Assembly: GCF_015690355.1 (NCBI RefSeq)
Contig: NZ_JADPRT010000002.1
Span: forward strand, 310,001 to 374,000
Source: Streptacidiphilus fuscans
GTDB taxonomy: Bacteria; Actinomycetota; Actinomycetes; Streptomycetales; Streptomycetaceae
Reading direction: 5' to 3'
DNA: 64,000 nt
Part shown: positions 8,394-21,225 of the stretch, one piece after another
Layout of the letters: every line of letters begins with the position of its first letter
Position numbering within the stretch: position 1 is the stretch's first letter
The notes under the pieces: model-generated
What the model was told of the DNA's origin: nothing
Database searches by the model: none
The model's input: the letters and a program-made list of their open reading frames with translations, nothing else
Position numbers and translations under genes: made by a program

Positions 8394-9046
8394 CCCAGCG
8401 ACCATAGCCGCGCCCACTGACCCGACGTTAGCGGCGCAGCGCGGCACTGCCCGCCGTTCGGCGCATTGGTGCGATCGGAGGCGTCAAGCTTCACTCTTCC
8501 GGGGGTACGGCACGCGCGGGCGCACGCCGGAGTGAGGGGGCGCGCGGTCGTAGTAATTCACACCGCCGACATACGGCTGTCCGCCCGCGCGCGACCAACT
8601 GCCTTGATCTGTGGCCGAAATGAGTGGCTACTGGCACGTAGCGCGGCCCGGCGGTGCGAGGATCGAAGCAGGTCGGAATGGACGCACCGGGCTGTTGACG
8701 CCGGATGCGGAACGCCCGCGTCTGCGTGTCCAGCTGTCCCGCGCGATCGTTGTCAACACGACGGCGTTCGACCGACGGCGGGTTGCCCGGCGGGGCGACC
8801 GGGGAAGGCTCTCTGCGGTCCTCCTTTTGGCGCTCCGCCAGGCATCTTCGCAGATCATCACAGTGCGTCACCCTTCACCCTGCGTCATCGAACTCCGTGC
8901 GGCGTTACCGCTTTTGCACGAGCTTCGCCTGGTTTCATGGATTTGTTCGCTTTTCGGTTCTTCTGCTTGACGGCCCGTTTGCTCGCTTGCTCACCAGCTC
9001 GCCGGCGCGCTTTCGCACTCACTCGAGATCGCAGCTTGGAGCCTCG
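8394..9046. promoter_or_regulatory. Long divergent control region between glgP and glgE
   Basis: About 650 bp without a credible gene; short ORFs here have no ribosome-binding site and no recognisable product. The half nearest glgE (about 8880-9030) is visibly less GC-rich than its surroundings and contains pyrimidine-rich, loosely repeated GCTTGCTCACC/CAGCTCGC words. Both operons must have promoters here. I see no clear operator. Confidence 0.45.
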
Positions 9047-13053
<4,007 letters not shown>

Positions 13054-13150
13054 CGCCGCGCCGGGCTCGCGCGTCCCCCGTCCTGCCCAACGACGTCCCC
13101 CGACGGGCGTGCCAACGATGCCCACGCCCTCACATTCCGGAAAAATGGTT

Positions 13151-13184
13151 CAACCGGCGATCAACCACCCTTGGTCGCCGGTTG
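13151..13184. promoter_or_regulatory. Strong intra-operon hairpin upstream of pep2
   Basis: A 10-bp perfect stem (13151-13160 with 13175-13184), extendable inward to 14 bp with one G-U pair, has a 6-nt loop. It lies 28 nt before the pep2 start in the 158-nt treS-pep2 gap. No U-tract follows. It could be an attenuator, an RNA-processing site or an mRNA stabiliser. Confidence 0.6.
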
Positions 13185-13211
13185 CGCCGGCCTCTCCGGG
13201 GAAAGGGAGAA

Positions 13212-14774
13212 ATGTCCGACACCTCCCGACCGCGTGCCGTCACCTCTCCTGTCCCAGCAGCCTCGGCCGTCGGCTTCGGCCCGCTCGTGGCGGCGACACT
13301 GCCGTTGCTGCGCGACTGGCTGCCGCGTCAGCGCTGGTTCGCGGGCAAGGGCCACCCGATCACCGCGATCACCCCGGTGGCGACCACTCTGCTGCCCGGA
13401 CCGACGGGACTGGCCCGCGGCACCGGCGTCCTGCTGCATCTGCTGCTCCGCGTCGACCAGCACAACGCCAGCGGCGGGGCGCCCCTCAACGACATCTACC
13501 AACTGCTGCTCGGCGCCCACCCCGACGGGCTGCCCGGGATCGGCAGCGACACGGCCGTGATCGGCCGGATCACCAGCGGCCCCTACGACGGGCTGGTCAC
13601 CTACGACGCAGCCTACGACCCGGCACTGACACGTCGTCTGCTGGCGCTGCTCTCCTCACCGCAACGGCTCGGGCCGCTGCGGTTCTCCACGCTCGGGGAC
13701 CGTCCCCCCGCGCCCGCGGCCGGGCGGGTGGGCACGGCGGAGCAGAGCAACACCTCGATCATCTACGACGCGGGCGGCCCGACCGACGCGGCGATCCTCA
13801 AGCTCTTCCGCCGGGTCAGTCCCGGCCTCAACCCGGATCTGGAGCTCTCGCTGGCCCTCGGCCGGGCCGGGAGCAGCCGGATCCCGACGCCGGTGGCCTG
13901 GTTCGAGGCCGAGCTGCCGGACGCACCGGACGAAGCTCCGGCCACCCTGGGCCTGCTCCAGCACTACATGCGGGCCGCGGAGGACGGCTGGGAGCTGGCG
14001 CTCCGTCAGATCGCGATGCTGGACGCGGACCCCTCCCGGGTCGGCCATTTCGCCGCAGAGTCGTTTCTGCTCGGCCGGGCCACCGCCGACGTCCACCTCG
14101 CCCTGGCCCGCAGCCTGCCGGTCGCGGTGCTGCGCCGCGCCGAGATCGAGGAGATGGCGGAGGCGATGGCGCTCCGTCTGGACGCCGCCGTGCTCGCGGT
14201 CCCGCAGCTGGCCCCGCACCGCTCCGCGCTGCGGCAGATCTTCCGCGACCTGTCCGCCTCCGCCCGGGACGGCCTGCGGCTGCGGGTCCAGCGCGTCCAC
14301 GGCGACCTGCACCTCGGGCAGGCGCTGCGCAGCACCCGCGGCTGGGTGCTGCTCGACTTCGAGGGCGAACCGGCCAAGACCCTGGAGGAGCGCCGCAAGC
14401 CGCAGCCCGCCGTCCGCGACGTCGCGGCGATGCTGCGCTCCTTCGACTACGCCGCCGCGCACGCCGTCATGGCCGAGCCGTCCGTGGCCGCGGCCTGGGC
14501 GGCGCGCAACCGCGAGGCGTTCTGCGCCGGCTACGCCGCGACGGGAGCGCCCGATCCGACGCTGGACCCGGTGCTGCTGCGTGCCTTCGAGACCGACAAG
14601 GCGGTCTACGAGGTGGTCTACGAGGCCCGCCACCGCCCCGACTGGGTCTCCATCCCGCTGACGGCCTGTGCCCGCCTGGCCGCCTCGGTCACCGAGCTGA
14701 CGGAGAGTGCGAACGGCTCCGTCGCTCCCCCGCTGTCCCACCCCACGACGCCCACAATCCCACGGGAGGCATAG
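13212..14774 (+). CDS. pep2: Maltokinase (ATP-dependent maltose 1-kinase)
   Basis: Phosphorylates maltose made by TreS to maltose-1-phosphate for GlgE; also called Mak. 520 residues from ATG 13212, with AAAGGGAGA directly upstream. The N-terminal cap shows the conserved LPRQRWFAGKGHPI segment. The kinase lobe has the catalytic HGDLHLGQ loop and the metal-binding LLDFEGEP motif, followed by the typical EERRKPQPAVRDVAAMLRSFDYA. It is a separate gene here rather than fused to treS as in some actinobacteria. Third gene of the glgE operon, with a 3-nt gap to glgB. Confidence 0.95.
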   Translation: MSDTSRPRAVTSPVPAASAVGFGPLVAATLPLLRDWLPRQRWFAGKGHPITAITPVATTLLPGPTGLARGTGVLLHLLLRVDQHNASGGAPLNDIYQLLLGAHPDGLPGIGSDTAVIGRITSGPYDGLVTYDAAYDPALTRRLLALLSSPQRLGPLRFSTLGDRPPAPAAGRVGTAEQSNTSIIYDAGGPTDAAILKLFRRVSPGLNPDLELSLALGRAGSSRIPTPVAWFEAELPDAPDEAPATLGLLQHYMRAAEDGWELALRQIAMLDADPSRVGHFAAESFLLGRATADVHLALARSLPVAVLRRAEIEEMAEAMALRLDAAVLAVPQLAPHRSALRQIFRDLSASARDGLRLRVQRVHGDLHLGQALRSTRGWVLLDFEGEPAKTLEERRKPQPAVRDVAAMLRSFDYAAAHAVMAEPSVAAAWAARNREAFCAGYAATGAPDPTLDPVLLRAFETDKAVYEVVYEARHRPDWVSIPLTACARLAASVTELTESANGSVAPPLSHPTTPTIPREA

Positions 14775-14777
14775 ATC

Positions 14778-17267
14778 GTGACCGCGTTCGACGTACCCGA
14801 CACCTTTCTCGCCGCCGTACCGGCCATCCTCAAGGCCGCGACCGGCGGGGCCACGCACGGCGGCGCCAGGACCGGCAGCGCCGCGGGCGGCGGTGCCGTC
14901 ACGGACGCCGCCGTCGCGGTCGACGCGGTCACGAGCGACTCGCCGGACCTCACCCCGAAGCCCTTCGCGCCCGGCCCGGTAGCACCCGAGCCGGTCGCGC
15001 CCGCCCCGTTCGCGCCTGACCCGGTCACACCCGACCCGGTCGCAGACGCCCCCGTCGCGGCCGACGGCGCGATCCGGGTGCCGGAGGCCCCGCTCGCGCC
15101 CGGCGAGGTGGAGCGGCTGGTCGGCGGCTGGCACCACGACCCGCACGGCCTGCTGGGGTCGCACGACTCGGCCACCGGAACGGCCGTCCGCGTGCTGCGC
15201 CCGCTGGCCGAACGGGTCGTGGTGGACACCGGCATCGCCCGCTACGAGCTGACGCACCAGCAGGACGGCTTCTTCACCGGCCTGCTGCCCCGCACCGCCG
15301 TCACCGAGGGCTACCTGCTCCGGGTCACCTACGCCGGCAAGGAGTTCGAGCAGGAGGACGGCTACCGCTTCCTGCCGACCGTCGGCGAGACCGACCTGCA
15401 CCTGATCGGCGAGGGCCGCCACGAGCAGCTGTGGCAGGCCCTCGGCAGCCACGTCCGGGTGCTGGACGGCGTGGCGGGTGTCGCCTTCTCCGTCTGGGCG
15501 CCGAACGCGTCCGGGGTGCGGCTGGTCGGTGACTTCAACGGCTGGAACGGCGCCGCGCACCCGATGCGCTCGCTCGGCATCAGCGGCGTCTGGGAGCTCT
15601 TCGTCCCGGGCATCGGCGAGGGCACCAGCTACAAGTACGAGATCGCCACCCGCGACGGCCGCCGCCTGCAGAAGGCCGACCCGCTGGCCCGCGCCGCCGA
15701 GTGCCCGCCGGCGACCGCGTCCGTGGTCACCGAGTCGCACTACTCCTGGCAGGACGCGGAGTGGATGGCCTCGCGCGGCAGGCTGCCGCACCACCAGGGG
15801 CCGTTCAGCGTCTACGAGGTGCACCTGCCGTCCTGGCGGCCGGGGCTGAGCTACCGTCAGCTGGCCGAGGTGCTGCCCGCCTACGTCCACGACCTGGGCT
15901 TCACCCATGTCGAGCTGATGCCGGTGATGCAGCACCCCTTCGACGGCTCCTGGGGTTATCAGGTCACCGGCTTCTACGCGCCCACCTCGCGCCTGGGCTC
16001 CCCGGACGACTTCCGCTTCCTCGTCGACGCGTTCCACCAGGCCGGGATCGGTGTGATCGTCGACTGGGTGCCCGCGCACTTCCCCAAGGACGAGTGGGCG
16101 CTGGCGCAGTTCGACGGCGCGCCGCTCTACGAGCCGGCCGACCCGCGCCGGGCCGAGCACCCGGACTGGGGCACGCTGGAGTTCGACTACGGCCGCACCG
16201 AGGTCCGCAACTTCCTGGTCGCCAACGCCGTCTACTGGGGCGAGGAGTTCCACGTCGACGGTCTGCGGGTGGACGCGGTGGCCTCCATGCTCTACCTCGA
16301 CTACTCCCGCGAGAACGGCGAGTGGGCTCCCAACGAGCACGGTGGCCGGGAGAACTGGGACGCCGTCAGGTTCCTGCAGGAGATGAACGCCACCGTCTAC
16401 CGCCGCTGCCCCGGCGTCGTCACCGTCGCGGAGGAGTCCACCGCCTGGACCGGCGTCACCGCGCCGACCGACCACGGCGGGCTCGGCTTCGGCCTGAAGT
16501 GGAACATGGGCTGGATGCACGACTCCCTCGTCTACATGAGCAAGGAGCCGGTGCACCGCAAGTTCCACCACAACGAGATGACCTTCTCGATGGTGTACGC
16601 GTACAGCGAGAACTACGTGCTGCCCATCTCGCACGACGAGGTGGTGCACGGCAAGCAGGCGCTGGTCTCCAAGATGCCCGGCGACTGGTGGCAGCAGCGC
16701 GCCAACCACCGCGCCTACCTCGGCTACATGTGGGCCCATCCGGGCAAGCAACTCCTCTACATGGGCCAGGAGTTCGCCCAGGGCGCGGAGTGGGACCACC
16801 ACGAGGGCCCGCAGTGGTGGGTGCTGGACGAGCAGTGGCCCGCCCACGCCGAGCACGCCGGCGTCCGCGACCTGGTCCGCGACCTGAACCGGATCTACCA
16901 GGACACCCCGGCGCTCTGGCAGCAGGACACCGACCCGGCCGGTTTCGCCTGGCTGGACGGCGGCGCGGCGGACGACAACGTCTTCTCCTTCGTCCGCTTC
17001 GACACGATGGGCCGCCCGCTGGTCTGCGTCAGCAACTTCTCGCCGGTCGTCCGCCACGGTTACCGGGTCGGGCTGCCGACGGTCCGGGCGGACGTCCGGG
17101 ACGCGCGCTGGCTGGAGGTCCTCAACACCGACACGCCGGTCTACGGCGGCGGCGGGATCGGCAACCCCGACCCGATCAAGGCCGAGCCGGTCGAGTGGAA
17201 CGGCCGGGACACCAGCGCGGAGCTGACCCTGCCGCCGCTGGCCACCATCTGGTTGAGTCCGGCCTGA
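14778..17267 (+). CDS. glgB: 1,4-alpha-glucan branching enzyme
   Basis: GH13_9 enzyme that introduces alpha-1,6 branches into the GlgE-made glucan. 829 residues from GTG 14778, with GGGAGG seven bases upstream. The first 110 residues or so are an unusual low-complexity extension; residues 63-95 approximate a five-residue repeat, Ala-Pro-x-Pro-Val. The canonical parts follow: N-terminal beta-sandwich domains (WHHDPHGLLGSH and FSVWAPNASGVRLVGDFN), then the barrel with nucleophile Asp499 in LRVDAVASMLYLDY, VAEESTAW carrying the acid/base Glu, and SHDEVVHGK. Fourth gene of the operon. Confidence 0.96.
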   Translation: MTAFDVPDTFLAAVPAILKAATGGATHGGARTGSAAGGGAVTDAAVAVDAVTSDSPDLTPKPFAPGPVAPEPVAPAPFAPDPVTPDPVADAPVAADGAIRVPEAPLAPGEVERLVGGWHHDPHGLLGSHDSATGTAVRVLRPLAERVVVDTGIARYELTHQQDGFFTGLLPRTAVTEGYLLRVTYAGKEFEQEDGYRFLPTVGETDLHLIGEGRHEQLWQALGSHVRVLDGVAGVAFSVWAPNASGVRLVGDFNGWNGAAHPMRSLGISGVWELFVPGIGEGTSYKYEIATRDGRRLQKADPLARAAECPPATASVVTESHYSWQDAEWMASRGRLPHHQGPFSVYEVHLPSWRPGLSYRQLAEVLPAYVHDLGFTHVELMPVMQHPFDGSWGYQVTGFYAPTSRLGSPDDFRFLVDAFHQAGIGVIVDWVPAHFPKDEWALAQFDGAPLYEPADPRRAEHPDWGTLEFDYGRTEVRNFLVANAVYWGEEFHVDGLRVDAVASMLYLDYSRENGEWAPNEHGGRENWDAVRFLQEMNATVYRRCPGVVTVAEESTAWTGVTAPTDHGGLGFGLKWNMGWMHDSLVYMSKEPVHRKFHHNEMTFSMVYAYSENYVLPISHDEVVHGKQALVSKMPGDWWQQRANHRAYLGYMWAHPGKQLLYMGQEFAQGAEWDHHEGPQWWVLDEQWPAHAEHAGVRDLVRDLNRIYQDTPALWQQDTDPAGFAWLDGGAADDNVFSFVRFDTMGRPLVCVSNFSPVVRHGYRVGLPTVRADVRDARWLEVLNTDTPVYGGGGIGNPDPIKAEPVEWNGRDTSAELTLPPLATIWLSPA

Positions 17268-17295
17268 CCGGCGGGCGGCCCGTATCCTCACGGGC

Positions 17296-18534
17296 ATGAC
17301 CGTCGTGCAGATCCCCGGCTCCAAGTCCGTCACCGCCCGCGCCCTCTACCTGGCGGCGGCTGCCGAAGGCACCACCACGCTGCGGCAGCCGCTGCTGTCG
17401 GACGACTCCGAGGGCTTCGCCGAGGGCCTGATCGCCCTCGGCTACGCGGTGGACCGGCAGCCGGGTGTCTGGACGATCGAGGGCCGCCCGGCCGGTCCGG
17501 CGGTCGACGCGGCGGACGTGTTCTGCCGGGACGGCGCGACCACCGCCCGGTTCCTGCCCGCGCTGGCGGCGACCGGGCACGGCTCGTTCCGCTTCGACGC
17601 CTCCGCGCAGATGCGCCGCCGGCCCCTCGGCCCGCTGACGCAGGCGCTGCGCGAGCTCGGCGTCGACCTCCGCCACGAGGAGAAGGAGGGTCACCACCCG
17701 CTGCGGATCGAGGCGTCCGGCATCAAGGGCGGGTCGATCACCCTGGACGCGGGACTCTCCTCGCAGTTCCTGACCGCGCTGCTGCTCACCGGCCCGCTGA
17801 CGGCCGAGGGCCTCGACATCACGGTGACCGACCTGGTCTCGGTCCCCTACGTCGAGATCACGCTGGCGATGATGAACCGCTTCGGCAACCCGGCCCGGCG
17901 CGAGGGCGACACCTTCGTGGTCCCGCCGGTCCGCTACACCGCGACGGACTACCTGATCGAGCCCGACGCCTCCACCGCCAGCTACGTCTTCGCGGCGGCG
18001 GCGCTGACCGGGAACTCGGTCACCGTCCCCGGCCTCGGCACCGGTTCGCTCCAGGGCGACCTGCGCTTCGCCGAGGTGCTGGGCGAGATGGGCGCGGACG
18101 TGTCGATCACCGCGGAGGCGACGACGGTCACCGGCACCGGCACGCTGCGCGGCATCACCGTCAACATGCGCGACATCTCCGACACGGTCCCGACCCTGGC
18201 CGCCATCGCGCCCTTCGCCGACGGCCCGGTGCGGATCGAGGACGTCTACAACACGCGGATCAAGGAGTGCGACCGCCTGGCCGCGTGCGAGCAGAACCTC
18301 GCGGCCCTGGGCGTGCCGGTCGCAACCGGCCGCGACTGGATCGAGATCCACCCGACGCAGCCGCAGGGCCCGGTGGAGATCGCCTGCCACGGCGACCACC
18401 GGATCGCGATGTCGTTCAGCGTCGCCGGCCTCCGGGCCGAGGACATCACCCTGGACGACCCGGGCTGCGTCAAGAAGACCTTCCCCGGCTTCCACCAGGC
18501 CCTCGCCGAGCTCCGCGCGGAGTGGGGGGTCTGA
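17296..18534 (+). CDS. aroA: 3-phosphoshikimate 1-carboxyvinyltransferase (EPSP synthase), divergent paralogue type
   Basis: Transfers the enolpyruvyl group of PEP to shikimate-3-phosphate. 412 residues, a full EPSP synthase. Conserved parts seen: GSKSVTARA (8-16), SSQFLTALL, EPDASTASY, a DISDTVPT acidic site, RIKECDR (usually KETDR), GDHRIAMSFS and CVKKTFPGF. The PEP loop is CRDGATTARFL: Asp79 replaces the usual Asn, Ala81 stands where class I enzymes have Gly96 (E. coli numbering), and Phe86 where they have Pro101. It lies 28 nt after glgB on the same strand and may be cotranscribed. Streptomycetes usually carry another, canonical aroA elsewhere, so this may be a secondary or specialised enzyme. 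Confidence 0.88.
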   Translation: MTVVQIPGSKSVTARALYLAAAAEGTTTLRQPLLSDDSEGFAEGLIALGYAVDRQPGVWTIEGRPAGPAVDAADVFCRDGATTARFLPALAATGHGSFRFDASAQMRRRPLGPLTQALRELGVDLRHEEKEGHHPLRIEASGIKGGSITLDAGLSSQFLTALLLTGPLTAEGLDITVTDLVSVPYVEITLAMMNRFGNPARREGDTFVVPPVRYTATDYLIEPDASTASYVFAAAALTGNSVTVPGLGTGSLQGDLRFAEVLGEMGADVSITAEATTVTGTGTLRGITVNMRDISDTVPTLAAIAPFADGPVRIEDVYNTRIKECDRLAACEQNLAALGVPVATGRDWIEIHPTQPQGPVEIACHGDHRIAMSFSVAGLRAEDITLDDPGCVKKTFPGFHQALAELRAEWGV

Positions 18535-18561
18535 CCCGCTCGGAGGATCACTCGTAGCGCG

Positions 18562-19212
18562 TCAGGCCGTCCGCAGCGCCGCGATGTGGTCGGGCAGGGT
18601 GATGCCGTCCGCCAGGTCCGGCGCGGGGACGGGGGCGTCGAAGACGGTGCGGATCGGGACGTTGCCCGCCCACAGGCCCAGCTCGGCGTCGGGTCCTTCG
18701 CCGTCGTCGGGCGGGCCGACGGAGATCTTGACGGAGGCCTCGGCCAGGTCCAGCGCGAGCAGCGTGGTGGCGGCGAGCTCCTTGCGGTTGGGTCGCCGGG
18801 CGTAGTCCCACTGGCCCGGCGCGCACTGTTCGGAGAGCACCCGCAGGCCCTCCAGCTTCTCCTCGTCCGCGAGCACGCGCGGGACGCCGTAGACCATCGC
18901 GCAGCGGTAGTTGACGCTGTGCTCGAACACCGAGCGGGCCAGGACCAGTCCGTCCACATGCGTGACGGTCACGCACAGCTCGGCGGCAGGGTCCTGCTGC
19001 AGGCTGCGGCTGGCGACGGAGCCGTGGAAGTAGAGCGTGTCCCCGGTCGCGCCGTAGACCGTGGGGACCACCATGGGCGTGCCGTCCACGACCACTCCGA
19101 GGTGGCAGACGAAGCCGGCGGCCAGTACCGCGTCCAGATCGGCCTTGCGAACGCTGCCGTTCTCGCGCATTCGGCGATGACGCGTCCGTTCGGTAACCGC
19201 GAGTTCTGACAT
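18562..19212 (-). CDS. Pyridoxamine 5'-phosphate oxidase-family (PPOX) flavin-binding protein
   Basis: 216 residues with a split-barrel FMN-binding fold. HLGVVVDGTPMVVPTVYG near residues 35-52 and LYFHGSVASR are typical of this family. These proteins bind FMN or F420/heme and their substrates are usually unknown. ATG 19212 is chosen for its GTGGAAG ribosome-binding site and because translation upstream of it looks random. The gene is convergent with the EPSP synthase gene (27 nt apart) and divergent from the permease gene. Confidence 0.85.
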   Translation of the reverse strand: MSELAVTERTRHRRMRENGSVRKADLDAVLAAGFVCHLGVVVDGTPMVVPTVYGATGDTLYFHGSVASRSLQQDPAAELCVTVTHVDGLVLARSVFEHSVNYRCAMVYGVPRVLADEEKLEGLRVLSEQCAPGQWDYARRPNRKELAATTLLALDLAEASVKISVGPPDDGEGPDAELGLWAGNVPIRTVFDAPVPAPDLADGITLPDHIAALRTA

Positions 19213-19547
19213 CTTCCACTCTTCCGCACGACGGTTTTCGTTTCCTATTTGCGATCCTGCCACGGAATCCGCATTCCTGGAAGCGACATAAACGAATTCC
19301 GCCAAAGCATTGCCAGCCTTGGTCCGCTGACGGCACCATGTGGCACGCGCTGGCACCAGAGGTGACCGAGCGGTGATCCCGCCTCCGGAAACTCAAGCGA
19401 AACAAGGCTGTTGCCCAGCTTGCTCTCCCACCTGCTTGAGTGCGGCTGCGACGTCCCCCCGCGCCGCTTCCCCCGCACCACCGTTCCCCCCGTGCCGCGA
19501 CCGGCCCTGCCCCCACGCTCCCCTCGGTCGCGGAGGAAAGGTCCCCC
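19213..19547. promoter_or_regulatory. Divergent region between PPOX gene and APC permease, with a leader inverted repeat
   Basis: 335 bp, no gene seen. The part next to the PPOX gene is AT-richer. A perfect 8-bp inverted repeat ACTCAAGC/GCTTGAGT (19391-19398 and 19434-19441) lies about 110 nt before the permease start. A TGGCAC word occurs twice near 19340-19355. These could be a leader structure or operators; no known riboswitch class is recognised. Confidence 0.35.
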
Positions 19548-21041
19548 GTGAGCGAGTACACCCCGACCGAGACCAGAGGCCTGAAGGCCAATGTCCTCGG
19601 TACCTTCGACACCATCGTCATGGCCATCGCGGGCAGCGCCCCGGCCTACTCGCTGGCAGCGAGCACGGTCGCCCTGCTCGCCGCGGCCGGACTGTTCAGC
19701 CCCGCCGCGCTGCTGTGGTGCGCCATCCCGATGCTGGGCATCGCCTGGGCCTTCAACTACCTGGGCCGGCTGGACGTCAACGCGGGCGCCAGCTACTCCT
19801 GGGTCGGCCGCGCGCTGCACCCGGCGCTCGGCTTCACGGCGGGCTGGTCGCTGGTCGTCTCGGCGCTGATCTTCATGGTCGCGGGCTCGCTCCCGGCCGG
19901 CCAGTACACCCTCTCGCTCTTCTCGGCCTCGCTCTCCAACAACACCTGGGCCTGCGTGGGCGTCGGCGCCTTCGTCTTCCTGGTGATGGCGCTGCTGGTG
20001 CTGCTCGGCGCGCGGATCACCGCGCACGCGCAGTGGATCATGACCGGCATCGAGGTGCTGATCCTGGCGGGCTTCGGCATCGCCGCGCTGATCCACGGCG
20101 GCAGCGCGGCCCACTTCCAGTGGTCCTGGCTGTGGGGCTTCGGGCACTTCGGCGGCTTCAAGGGCTTCGCCGGTGCGGCGCTGGTGGCGGCCTTCTACTT
20201 CTGGGGCTGGGACGTCACCGCCAACCTGAGCGAGGAGACCACGGACTCGCAGAAGAACTCCGGCATGGGCGGCCTGCTCGGTGTCGCGGCGGTCTTCGCG
20301 CTCTTCGAGATCGTCACCATCGCGGTCAACATGATGGTGAGTCAGAAGGACATAGCCAACGGCGCTCCGTTCCTCAACACCCTCGGCGAGGCGGTCTGGC
20401 CGGGCGCGGGCGGCAAGATCATGGTGCTGGCCGTCGTCCTCTCCACCGTCGCCACGCTGGAGACGACGCTGATCCAGGTCAGCCGGTCGCTCTTCGCCAT
20501 GGGCCGCGACAAGACCCTCCCCGCCGTCTTCGGCCGCACCCACGCACGCTGGCAGACGCCGTACATCGGCCTGGCCGTCGTGGTGGTCGTCTCGCTGGGT
20601 CTCTTCGTGGCCTCCAGCGCGCTGGGTTCGGTCACCAAGATCCTCAACGACGCGGTGGCCGCCATCGGTCTGCAGATCTGCGTCTACTACGCGCTGGCCG
20701 GGATCGCGGTGGTCGTCGCCTACCGCAAGGTCGCCTTCAAGTCGCTGCGCAACCTGATCTTCGTCGCCGTCTGGCCGGGCGCGGGCGCGGTCTTCATGGG
20801 CTTCCTCTTCGTCGAGAACTGCATGAACCTGCCGCTGACCCAGATCCTGATCGGGCTCGGCGCGTTGGCGATCGGCATCGTCCCGCTGGCCGTCTACTGG
20901 GCCAAGGGCAGCGAGTTCTACACCAACCCGGGCGCCCGCCTGGACGCCGCGGTGGCCGAGGCGGTCGACGCCGAGTTCGGCGGCTCGAACCTGGCCACCG
21001 CCACATCCGACTCGACCGGCTCGATGGCCACCGACCTGTAG
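19548..21041 (+). CDS. APC-superfamily amino acid/polyamine permease
   Basis: 497 residues with about 12 hydrophobic segments. It begins with the short hydrophilic VSEYTPTETRGLKANVLG and the typical first unwound helix (IVMAIAGSAPAYSLAAS). GASYSWVGRALHPALGF in helices 2-3 is characteristic of amino-acid/organocation antiporters and symporters. GTG 19548 is supported by a strong GGAGGAAAGG. The substrate cannot be read from sequence; streptomycete relatives are annotated as amino acid permeases. Residues after about 460 form a hydrophilic Ser/Thr tail. Confidence 0.9.
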   Translation: MSEYTPTETRGLKANVLGTFDTIVMAIAGSAPAYSLAASTVALLAAAGLFSPAALLWCAIPMLGIAWAFNYLGRLDVNAGASYSWVGRALHPALGFTAGWSLVVSALIFMVAGSLPAGQYTLSLFSASLSNNTWACVGVGAFVFLVMALLVLLGARITAHAQWIMTGIEVLILAGFGIAALIHGGSAAHFQWSWLWGFGHFGGFKGFAGAALVAAFYFWGWDVTANLSEETTDSQKNSGMGGLLGVAAVFALFEIVTIAVNMMVSQKDIANGAPFLNTLGEAVWPGAGGKIMVLAVVLSTVATLETTLIQVSRSLFAMGRDKTLPAVFGRTHARWQTPYIGLAVVVVVSLGLFVASSALGSVTKILNDAVAAIGLQICVYYALAGIAVVVAYRKVAFKSLRNLIFVAVWPGAGAVFMGFLFVENCMNLPLTQILIGLGALAIGIVPLAVYWAKGSEFYTNPGARLDAAVAEAVDAEFGGSNLATATSDSTGSMATDL

Positions 21042-21225
21042 CCTCCCGCGCTACCCCGCAGCGCGCGCCCCACCCGCGCAACCGCACAACCCCCGCACCT
21101 GGAACCGCATCCCGGACACCGGCGTCCACTCACCGATCGACAACTCCACAACTCCACAGGCACGACGACCGGCAGTCCGACGACTGCCGGTCTGTCGGCT
21201 TTCCGCATCCGAGGGGCAGCCCGCC

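Noticed and set aside
13656..17333. 1,225-residue minus-strand ORF across pep2, glgB and aroA
   Set aside because: Composition is typical of antisense frames in high-GC DNA. All four sense genes have clear motifs on the plus strand.
17296..18534. UDP-N-acetylglucosamine 1-carboxyvinyltransferase (MurA)
   Set aside because: The motifs (SSQFLTALL, KECDR, GDHRIAM, KTFPGF) and length fit EPSP synthase. The MurA active-site Cys loop is not seen.
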